Assembly: GCA_023262645.1 (NCBI GenBank)
Contig: JALRAA010000101.1
Span: forward strand, 1 to 6,128
Length of the DNA stretch: 6,128 nt
Source: Burkholderiaceae bacterium
GTDB taxonomy: Bacteria; Pseudomonadota; Gammaproteobacteria; Burkholderiales; Burkholderiaceae_C
Direction of reading: 5' to 3'
Below the pieces are notes generated by a model. It was not told the origin of the DNA and made no database searches. It worked only from the letters and a program-made list of their open reading frames with translations. Positions 1 to 5,801 of the stretch are shown in pieces. The position numbers and the translations under genes are program-made. Positions within the stretch are counted from its first letter, which is position 1, and each line of letters starts with the position of its first letter.

Positions 1-676
1 ATTCCCATTCGCTGGCCAATGCTGTGCCCAATGACGGACCGAAATTGCTTGTCGCGCTGGCCAATATATCGGCTTCGTTCATCAACACCACCGCCCAATC
101 TTTGCTCATCACAAATGGATGGTGAGTCACTTTGTCATGGTTGGCCGCGACCAAGCTTGGGTCGGTGTGCAATATCAAATGTGAGGCGGTGTCGAGCCAT
201 TGCGCAGACACGCCGTGCCGGGTTGCCATGCGTTTGAGTTGTTCCACCGACTGCCATTCAAATTCTTGCAAATGGCTGTTGGCGCCACCGGGGTGCAACA
301 CATCATGCGAAGTCACAGACAGCAGCAAGCATGCCGCCCAGTCGTCTGGTACGGCATGCCCTTGCGCTTGCAAGGCGTGCAGCAACCAAGTCAACGACAC
401 CAACGCATCGGCCGTATGCAAACGGTTGTGATAGTGGGGTTCGTAGGCCAAGTGGCGAGCCAAAACTTCCATGTGCTCGGCCATGGCCAAGGCGGCATCC
501 AGCATGGCCACCGCATCGCGGGAGACAGGACGTGCGTTGGGCCAGTGTTTCGTTATACAGGCGTCGAGTACCACGGGCAGTCCGGGCCAATCGTGAGGCC
601 AACGGTTTCTGAGCTGGGTCAAAGTCTGGCACAGCAGGCCAAGTAAATCCAACGATGACGAGTTGGCTGAGGTCAT
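1..676 (-). CDS. Class I (eukaryotic-type) 3',5'-cyclic nucleotide phosphodiesterase, 3' end outside window
   Basis: The frame is open from ATG at 676 to the window edge: 225 codons, no stop. It holds the class I PDE signature in order. YHNRLHTAD (82-90) has catalytic His H83 and metal ligand H87. SHDVLHPGGANSHL (123-136) has metal ligands H124 and D125 plus H128, close to the PROSITE PDEase I pattern (eukaryotic PDE4 reads HDVDHPGVSN). NEADILAS (200-207) supplies the second metal aspartate D203. Human PDE4 has YHN..HAAD and ADLSNP at the matching places. The enzyme should hydrolyse cAMP and/or cGMP to the 5'-monophosphate. The purine-selecting glutamine region lies past the edge, so specificity cannot be read. 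Bacterial cAMP phosphodiesterases are more usually class II or class III (CpdA). The ATG is the first start after the in-frame stop of the previous gene, 21 nt away, with only a weak ribosome site. Placed last in the operon, it would end the signal made by the cyclase. Confidence 0.9.
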   Translation of the reverse strand, partial: MTSANSSSLDLLGLLCQTLTQLRNRWPHDWPGLPVVLDACITKHWPNARPVSRDAVAMLDAALAMAEHMEVLARHLAYEPHYHNRLHTADALVSLTWLLHALQAQGHAVPDDWAACLLLSVTSHDVLHPGGANSHLQEFEWQSVEQLKRMATRHGVSAQWLDTASHLILHTDPSLVAANHDKVTHHPFVMSKDWAVVLMNEADILASATSNFGPSLGTALASEWE

Positions 677-697
677 GCTGCAACGCTTGTCATCGCT

Positions 698-1048
698 TCA
701 GAGGTTGCCCGCTCGCAAGGCATTGCTCATGTTCAATTGCAACAGCAAAGCCTCAAACACAGGAACCAACAATGGCGAAGTGCCCGCCATCATCTGGTTG
801 GCTTGTTCGCTGGAAATTTTCAAGCACACCACCTCACCTGCTGCCTGAGCAGAAGCGCCACGGATGCCGCCGCTTAAAAAAGCCTGTTCGCCAAATGACT
901 CACCCGAATTCAAAGTGGTGAATACATGGCCTTGGGCATCCAACAGTTCCACCTGACCTTGTTGGATAAAAAACAATTGATCGGCCAGATCGCCAGCCGT
1001 GAAAATGCGTTCACCGTTGGCATAAGAGACGATTGGAAAGTCGCTCAC
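698..1048 (-). CDS. Small stand-alone cyclic nucleotide-binding protein with canonical pocket
   Basis: A 116-residue protein that is almost entirely one cNMP-binding domain. It shows YANGERIFTAGD, LFFIQQGQVELLDAQG and then a good phosphate-binding cassette at 52-67 (FGEQAFLSGGIRGASA). E54 and R63 are nine residues apart, the same spacing as in PKA regulatory domains, so cAMP binding is expected. The C-terminal part (80-116) is helical with no DNA-binding domain, so this is not a CRP-type transcription factor and probably acts by protein contact. The start is GTG at 1048, in a GTGA overlap with the preceding gene's stop and behind an AAGGGGG ribosome site. Two adjacent stand-alone receptors, one canonical and one atypical, could work as a pair (inference). 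The protein is shorter than most cNMP-binding proteins but the domain looks complete. Confidence 0.87.
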   Translation of the reverse strand: MSDFPIVSYANGERIFTAGDLADQLFFIQQGQVELLDAQGHVFTTLNSGESFGEQAFLSGGIRGASAQAAGEVVCLKISSEQANQMMAGTSPLLVPVFEALLLQLNMSNALRAGNL

Positions 1049-1536
1049 AACACCCCCTTGGGCAATTGCTTCACCCCCAGTGTGCGCATGACATTGGTGC
1101 GTATGGTGTCGCGCAAGGCCTGTGGCAAATGGGGAATGAAACTGTCCACTTTGTGCAAGGGAATGATGCGTGCTTGTACTGCATTGACCGTGATGACGGT
1201 TTTGCTGCTGGGCAAACCGGCCAAGCCTTCGGCCAAACAAATCACACTGCCCGGCCCCAATCTTTCTATGCGTTCGCCCTGAATAGCCAGCAAATGACCC
1301 GACACCACAAAATAGGCCACGGATACTTCTTCGCCTTGTGTAAACAATTTTTTCTTGGCTTCAAAACTGACTGTGCTCAACAGTTTCGAGCCCCACAAGC
1401 TGAAATACAAACGCTCGTTGCTGTTGAGTTGTCCCGAGGTGAATATCTCCAAACTTCTGGCAGAGCTGGGGTCAACCACACCCAATTCATGCAGATGCGC
1501 AATATCGACCTCAAAGCTGGCAGATACAGTGGTCAT
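1045..1536 (-). CDS. Stand-alone cyclic nucleotide-binding domain protein with atypical pocket
   Basis: A 163-residue protein. Residues about 42-135 match a CRP/PKA-type cNMP-binding fold: SLWGSKLLSTVSFEAKKKLF, FTQGEE, AYFVVSGHLLAI and ERLGPGSVICLAEGLAG. The phosphate-binding cassette (96-118) keeps the glutamate (E103) but has Lys112 where canonical pockets have the phosphate-binding Arg, and the usual FGE is replaced by LAE. It may bind weakly, bind another ligand, or be a structural partner. There is no helix-turn-helix or enzyme domain; the N-terminal 40 residues and C-terminal helices are of unknown role. I chose the ATG at 1536, 1 nt after the cyclase stop (TGACATG), with a weak GAAGA 8 nt upstream. 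A GTG at 1605 would add 23 residues but overlap the cyclase by 68 nt. The position suggests a receptor or regulator of the cAMP made next door. Confidence 0.85.
   Translation of the reverse strand: MTTVSASFEVDIAHLHELGVVDPSSARSLEIFTSGQLNSNERLYFSLWGSKLLSTVSFEAKKKLFTQGEEVSVAYFVVSGHLLAIQGERIERLGPGSVICLAEGLAGLPSSKTVITVNAVQARIIPLHKVDSFIPHLPQALRDTIRTNVMRTLGVKQLPKGVL
1053..1059 (-). promoter_or_regulatory. Ribosome binding site that fixes the GTG start of the second cNMP-binding gene
   Basis: The minus strand reads AAGGGGG, 4 nt before GTG at 1046-1048. That GTG overlaps the previous gene's TGA as GTGA, a classic coupled stop-start. The site supports the short start over the in-frame extension to 1240, whose extra 64 residues are the antisense-like, low-quality translation of the upstream gene in another frame. 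Confidence 0.7.
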
Positions 1537-1537
1537 G

Positions 1538-2587
1538 TCAATGGTCTTCGAGGCGCTGGGCCAAAGCTTTGAGTTGCGTGGCAATGAGTTGTCGATCATC
1601 GGCACGCAAGCTCAAGGGCGATAAATCGATATGCACACCTTGTGGATGGCTCAAGCGCAAGGGCTTGTCAGCTTCTTGTTTGCGGCCTTTGACCGCATAT
1701 GTTTTGATGTTGCGGTCGATTCCTTTGAGGCTCACTGAAGAGCGTTCTTCCACGTCCACCAAATCGTCAACTTGCGCATAGGTTTCATGGCTGATCAATA
1801 TGCCGCCAGGGTCGCAATTGGCCTCCAAGCGTTGCGCCACATTCACTTCGCCGCCGATGATGGTGTAACTCAAGCGTTGGTCAGAGCCGAAGTTGCCCAC
1901 ATTGCAATAGCCGGTGTTGATACCAATGCGAATGACGAACGGGTTGTCAAACCCTTGCTCACGCCAACGTCGTTGCAACACCAACATGCGTTCTTGCATT
2001 TCCAGCGCCATTTCTACACAAGCGCGGGCATCTTCTTTGACACCTTTGGATTCGGGATCGCCAAAAAACAGCATCACCGCATCGCCAATGTATTTGTCAA
2101 TCGTCGCGCCGTGTGACAAAGCGATGGCGGTCATTTCCGAAAAATAGTCGTTCAAATACTCGGTCAACGACTCGGGTTGCAGCGACTCTGCGGTACGGGT
2201 GAATTCTTTGATGTCACTGAAAAAAACCGTGAGCTTTTTGCGTTGCGTGGTGATTTGTGTGTCGTACTTTCCTGCAAACAAAGCCTCGTGGATTTGCGGA
2301 GGCAAATATTTGGCCAATTGTTGCGACAGACCTTCCAAACGGCTGCGTTGCTGTTCGAGCTCCAGGGTTTGGGTTTTGAGATTGCGGTTGAGTTTGACCA
2401 AGCGTTGTTCTTGCCGATCAGAGTGCCGAGTCAGGTCTTCGTTTTCTCGAACCAATTTGGAGAAGCGGTCAAACAATCGCTCGGCGAAGGCTTGTATCTC
2501 ATCGTGACTGCCGTGTTCAAGGATTGCCTGGCCTTCAGCCAGCAATAATTTCTCTCGGTCGTAAAGATCGAAAACTTCTTCAGCCAT
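1538..2587 (-). CDS. Class III adenylate cyclase with N-terminal coiled coil
   Basis: A 349-residue soluble protein predicted to make cAMP from ATP. Residues 1-95 are helical and highly charged, with a coiled coil at about 48-93 (KLVRENEDLTRHSDRQEQRL onward). Residues 117-300 are the class III cyclase homology domain. Both metal aspartates are present (D125 in FFSDIKEF, D169 in KYIGDAV), as are transition-state residues N249 and R253 in VNVAQRL. Purine-specifying positions are K165 (DKYIGD) and T242 (YTIIGG). Lys with Asp or Thr is the adenylate cyclase pattern; guanylate cyclases have Glu and Cys. No membrane segment, GAF, PAS or CHASE domain is visible, so input probably comes through the N-terminal helices. 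A basic/helical tail (301-349) follows the catalytic domain. The gene occupies the position of siaD after siaC, and its helical N-terminus could serve as the SiaC docking stalk (inference). The ATG at 2587 overlaps siaC by 8 nt and lacks a strong ribosome site. Confidence 0.94.
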   Translation of the reverse strand: MAEEVFDLYDREKLLLAEGQAILEHGSHDEIQAFAERLFDRFSKLVRENEDLTRHSDRQEQRLVKLNRNLKTQTLELEQQRSRLEGLSQQLAKYLPPQIHEALFAGKYDTQITTQRKKLTVFFSDIKEFTRTAESLQPESLTEYLNDYFSEMTAIALSHGATIDKYIGDAVMLFFGDPESKGVKEDARACVEMALEMQERMLVLQRRWREQGFDNPFVIRIGINTGYCNVGNFGSDQRLSYTIIGGEVNVAQRLEANCDPGGILISHETYAQVDDLVDVEERSSVSLKGIDRNIKTYAVKGRKQEADKPLRLSHPQGVHIDLSPLSLRADDRQLIATQLKALAQRLEDH

Positions 2588-2951
2588 GTTGCGCCACAGT
2601 GAAATTCAAAGCTTGGAATCTGTCTTTGAAATCTTCACCGAGTTCTTGCATGATGTCGTCGTCCTCTTCGGCCCTCCACAGCACCTGCACTTCATGGCCC
2701 GCTTGTCGGTACGCATCAATGCCTTCAAATATGCGGTACATGGCTTTGATACTGGAGCTGTTGATATAGATAAATGCCATTTCAACTTCCAGTTTTCCAG
2801 AGGCAGTGGTGGCCAGTTGGTTGATGGCTGTGATCACCTCACCGTAAAAAGCAGACACATCCTCGGGAAAGGATTCGCCCGCCATGACGAGTTTCAAAGG
2901 GTTGTGGGTGAGCGTAATCGCTGGTGTTCTGTCGGTGGCTTCTATTTGCAT
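2580..2951 (-). CDS. siaC: SiaC-family (DUF1987) regulatory phosphoprotein
   Basis: A 123-residue single-domain protein matching the SiaC/DUF1987 family: N-terminal beta strands with TPAITL, then GESFPEDVSAFYGEVI, FIYINSSSIKAMYRIFE and VQVLWRAEEDDDIMQELGEDF. These follow the STAS-like layout of the family. In P. aeruginosa, SiaC is phosphorylated on Thr68 by SiaB and dephosphorylated by SiaA. The unphosphorylated form binds and activates the diguanylate cyclase SiaD. The matching loop here is N64-S65-S66-S67, so the phosphoacceptor would be a serine, probably S65 (alignment from memory). Its stop overlaps the start of the cyclase gene by 8 nt, which places the putative target directly after the switch and suggests translational coupling. 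The inferred role is phosphorylation-dependent control of that class III cyclase. Confidence 0.92.
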   Translation of the reverse strand: MQIEATDRTPAITLTHNPLKLVMAGESFPEDVSAFYGEVITAINQLATTASGKLEVEMAFIYINSSSIKAMYRIFEGIDAYRQAGHEVQVLWRAEEDDDIMQELGEDFKDRFQALNFTVAQHG

Positions 2952-2956
2952 GTCCG

Positions 2957-2963
2957 TTCCTTT
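2957..2963 (-). promoter_or_regulatory. Ribosome binding site of siaC
   Basis: On the minus strand this reads AAAGGAA, 5 nt before the ATG at 2951. It is one of the stronger Shine-Dalgarno matches in the block and supports that start. Strong translation of the switch protein relative to its kinase would suit a stoichiometric regulator (inference). Confidence 0.6.
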
Positions 2964-2975
2964 GCTGTCAATACG

Positions 2976-3497
2976 TTAAATGGTTGCTGCCAAGATGAAG
3001 TCGACACTGTGGTCATCGACATCGACAAAGGTGTAGCTGATGGGGTGGGTAGACCGGCGGGCAATCTCAAGCAGCCCAAGGCCTGAACCCGGTCCATCGT
3101 GTTCACTGGCATGCGACATGCCATCACGATACATCTGGCGAATGGTGTCTTTGTCGGCTCCTTCGATTTGTGTCAATCGGTCTTTGAGGCCTTGCGTTTT
3201 GTCTTTTTCAATGCGGTTACCGCACATGATGGTGATTTCTTTGTTGTGCTCGGTGATCAAAATCATGCCCATGTTTTCTTCATGTTCCTTGCCGTGCCAA
3301 ATCAGGTTTTGCACGCCTTCCATGAACACTGCAAATATCAATTTCGAGCGTTTGACATCGTCGTTGGCAACCAGTCGCTCTTTGAGCAAATCTGCGAGCG
3401 TGACCATCAGATCGTCTGAGACTGTGCCGTTGTAGGCCATGATCACATGGTTGTTTCGCAAACTGTTGCGCAACAAAATAGCTTGTGATAAATCCAT
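2976..3497 (-). CDS. siaB: SiaB-family serine/threonine protein kinase
   Basis: A 173-residue cytoplasmic protein of the SiaB (DUF6272) family, related to GHKL/HATPase anti-sigma-type kinases. The N-box-like segment FMEGVQNLIWHG (E60, N64) should coordinate Mg-ATP. CGNRIEK (92-98) resembles the following loop, and GPGSGLGLLEIARRS (135-149) matches a glycine-rich ATP-lid/G2 box. In P. aeruginosa, SiaB phosphorylates SiaC and opposes the phosphatase SiaA. The gene order here (phosphatase, SiaB, SiaC) is the same, so the same job is likely. ATG at 3497 has a weak GAAAGA ribosome site 6 nt upstream (3504-3509). The gene ends in TAA, 24 nt before siaC. Family is assigned from motif and context; kinase activity is inferred. 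Confidence 0.9.
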   Translation of the reverse strand: MDLSQAILLRNSLRNNHVIMAYNGTVSDDLMVTLADLLKERLVANDDVKRSKLIFAVFMEGVQNLIWHGKEHEENMGMILITEHNKEITIMCGNRIEKDKTQGLKDRLTQIEGADKDTIRQMYRDGMSHASEHDGPGSGLGLLEIARRSTHPISYTFVDVDDHSVDFILAATI

Positions 3498-3543
3498 AAG
3501 TTATCTTTCGGTGGTGTTTGTGAAGATCGTGACAGTTGAACTT

Positions 3544-5748
3544 TCAAAGTTGGAAAAAAACCGCTGTCACATCGTCTCGGCGACGCTGTGTGTCTTGCCA
3601 TAAAGCATAGTCTGCATGTATGGCATTGGCAATCTCTTGGGCAGAACGCAAGCAGTTGGTTTTAAGAATGGTTTCGATACGCTTGTATCCGTACGATTTT
3701 TTTATGACACTTGGTCCGCCGATCTGATCGGTCAAACCATCGGTCACGATCGCAAAAGTGTCGCCTGCCTGATAGGCAATGGTTTGAACCTTTGGTTTGT
3801 CTTTGTCTTCAATCCTGCTTTGGTAGCCCAAGCTGCATCTCGACGCCTGGTACCGGGTGACCACACCTTGCGCACTGACATGGAACAAGCCCAATTTGGC
3901 TCCCGCAAATTCAACGGTTTGTTGTTCTCGGTGGATACGCAGTATGGCGGCATCGCAGCCGTCATCGCTTTCGCTGTCGGAGCGGTCTTGGTTCAAACCG
4001 GTTCTCACATAGTGGTCCAAAGACATCAAAGCCTTGGCGGGATCTTCCGAGGTGTCATTGGCATAAATGCGTTCTAACGAATTGCTGACCAGCAAACTCA
4101 ACATCGCGCCCGGCACGCCATGGCCGGTGCAATCGGCCACGGCCAACACAAATGGCCCAGGCTGTTGCGAACTCGACAGCCAATACAAATCGCCTCCGAT
4201 GGTGTCGCGTGGCTCCCAGATGGTGGCAAACGACGTGAACCGCCCGTCAATGCGCAACGGTCTGGGCAGCTGACTTCGTTGCAAACGGCTGGCGTAGTTG
4301 ACAGAACCCAGCACCATTTGGTGAGCCGAATCCAAAGCTTGGTGTTGCTCAGCCAATTCTTTGGTGCGTTCTTTCACGGTTTCTTCAAGTACTTTGTTTT
4401 GTTGCTCTACCAAAGACTTTTGCAGATCCATCGACTTGGCCAATTCTTTTTGAATCCACACATTTCTGCTGATCACCGCCAACGCCATGATCATGGCTTC
4501 GGCGCACAACGCGATGGACTGCGACACATTGGTGTTTTGGAGCAAGAAACCGATGCCTGACTCTGGCAAATAGCTGAACACCGACGCAAAGCCCATCAAT
4601 CCTGAGATCCATATCAATCGGAAAATGAAATACGGAATCGATGCGATCAACCAAAAAATGGCCACCCCCATGCCTTGTCGATAGCGTTCAAGGGCTGCTT
4701 TGTAAAGAAACAAAAACACAATGACAGGAAGGGTTGCATTGCCCGCAAATACCCATTGGGGATTGATGTTGTGCTCGACGGACATGGTCAAGAGCATGTG
4801 CGTCAAAAAATAGGTGATCAACACATAAATCAATAGTTGTGTTTTGGGGAAATAGCGAGCGATTTGCAAATAAGCGCTGGCAAACAAAAAATAAAACGTG
4901 ATTTGTCCATAGGCTGCGATGTTGAAATGCAGGCCGACAAAGGTAACCACTCCGATATACCTTTCATTGATATTGACCATGAACTCCGCAAAATGCGAGC
5001 CATCTTGGCTCATCAATGTGAGAATTTGAAACAGCGAAAAAGAAATCCAAATGCCATACAAAAGACCCGCTCTGTCTTTGTTGGCGACATAGGAATACCA
5101 ACCAAAGATACTGAGCGCAACCAAAATACCCAGCAAGGCGCCTTCGGTGTAGAGGCCAAATCGCCTGAGTTCTAAGTAGCGCTCGTTATCGACCAATGAC
5201 AACACCAAGGACTTGGGCGGAAAGCCAGGAAACGATTTGGCGTGTGACAACACAGTCAATTCCTCACCCTTGTACAAAGTGAACAAGGCTTCCCGACTGG
5301 GTGCTTTGGCCGACGAGGGCAAGAATGGATTGACGTCACTCAGCGCCGAATATTTGCCTGTGAAAAACCCAGCGGTCTTGAGGGTGGTCACCGATCCATC
5401 TGCGCGAATGACATGGCTGTGTACATATTTCCATAAACCTTCCAGCCAGAAATTTTTATCTGTACTCAGACGACTGGCGAATTTCTGCATGATCCAGTAG
5501 TGATGGCGTGCATCAAAAGGGCCCACTTCGGCAGCAGGTTTGAATTCGGCTTTGCGCTGCAGGGCTTCTTCAAAACCGATGGTGCCTTGGGGGTCGACCA
5601 ACACCAACAGGTTGTTTGCTGGCGCTGCAATGATCGGTGTCGATGCGGTTACCTCAAACGGTGTGAGTTCATCCCATGCCAAGGCATGTGCATAGCCCGT
5701 GAACCATAAGCTGGTCACCACCCATATCCAATGAACTGCTTTGACCAT
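3544..5748 (-). CDS. 7TMR-DISM membrane sensor fused to SpoIIE/PP2C phosphatase (SiaA-like)
   Basis: A 734-residue membrane sensor phosphatase. Residues 1-24 look like a Sec signal peptide (hydrophobic core, AHA-LA region). Residues 25-195 form a periplasmic domain. Residues 196-430 hold about seven to eight hydrophobic helices, with the typical 7TMR-DISM opening (GALLGILVALSIFGWYSY, then NKDRAGLLYG). Residues 435-475 are a charged coiled coil (KELAKS...VKERTKELAEQ). Residues 478-734 are a SpoIIE/PP2C domain with GGD520, D539-CTGHG, D670-GLTD674 and RRD725-D726, so the metal site looks intact. Family knowledge: 7TMR-DISM domains sense extracellular ligands, often sugars, and SpoIIE domains dephosphorylate phospho-Ser/Thr partners. 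The adjacent SiaB and SiaC genes point to the SiaA role, dephosphorylating SiaC. P. aeruginosa SiaA carries the same output domain but, as I recall, a different HAMP-linked input. No clear Shine-Dalgarno precedes the ATG; the leader is A/C-rich. A 46-nt gap leads to siaB. Confidence 0.93.
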   Translation of the reverse strand: MVKAVHWIWVVTSLWFTGYAHALAWDELTPFEVTASTPIIAAPANNLLVLVDPQGTIGFEEALQRKAEFKPAAEVGPFDARHHYWIMQKFASRLSTDKNFWLEGLWKYVHSHVIRADGSVTTLKTAGFFTGKYSALSDVNPFLPSSAKAPSREALFTLYKGEELTVLSHAKSFPGFPPKSLVLSLVDNERYLELRRFGLYTEGALLGILVALSIFGWYSYVANKDRAGLLYGIWISFSLFQILTLMSQDGSHFAEFMVNINERYIGVVTFVGLHFNIAAYGQITFYFLFASAYLQIARYFPKTQLLIYVLITYFLTHMLLTMSVEHNINPQWVFAGNATLPVIVFLFLYKAALERYRQGMGVAIFWLIASIPYFIFRLIWISGLMGFASVFSYLPESGIGFLLQNTNVSQSIALCAEAMIMALAVISRNVWIQKELAKSMDLQKSLVEQQNKVLEETVKERTKELAEQHQALDSAHQMVLGSVNYASRLQRSQLPRPLRIDGRFTSFATIWEPRDTIGGDLYWLSSSQQPGPFVLAVADCTGHGVPGAMLSLLVSNSLERIYANDTSEDPAKALMSLDHYVRTGLNQDRSDSESDDGCDAAILRIHREQQTVEFAGAKLGLFHVSAQGVVTRYQASRCSLGYQSRIEDKDKPKVQTIAYQAGDTFAIVTDGLTDQIGGPSVIKKSYGYKRIETILKTNCLRSAQEIANAIHADYALWQDTQRRRDDVTAVFFQL

Positions 5749-5801
5749 GTTTGTTGTTTTGTTTGAGGGGTGGGGTTAGAGAAGTTATGTCTGTGAACGC
5801 A

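Noticed and set aside
200..646. 148-residue open frame on the plus strand
   Set aside because: It is antisense to the phosphodiesterase gene, whose minus-strand frame carries clear catalytic motifs. Its own translation resembles no family.
303..683. 126-residue open frame on the minus strand
   Set aside because: It is in another frame of the phosphodiesterase gene, rich in Arg/Cys/Gly and without recognisable motifs.
1049..1240. N-terminal extension of the second cNMP-binding protein
   Set aside because: The extra 64 residues overlap the upstream receptor gene and read as out-of-frame sequence (His/Gln-rich). The GTGA overlap with a strong ribosome site at 1053-1059 supports the shorter start.
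1537..1605. Longer GTG start for the first cNMP-binding protein
   Set aside because: It would overlap the cyclase by 68 nt. The ATG at 1536 directly after the cyclase stop fits the tight operon better. It cannot be fully excluded.
1772..2548. Plus-strand open frames of 70-123 residues opposite the cyclase
   Set aside because: Mirror frames of a strongly supported coding gene; no ribosome sites or family resemblance.
3539..3551. Short palindrome AACTTT-C-AAAGTT at the end of the membrane phosphatase gene
   Set aside because: Six-base arms with a one-base centre, AT-rich, and no following T tract on the minus strand after it; too weak to call a terminator or operator.
5749..5801. Possible promoter or terminator in the 53-nt gap between the two phosphatases
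   Set aside because: No stem-loop and no -35/-10 pair with proper spacing. A TTCACA lies on the minus strand but no -10 follows at 16-18 nt.
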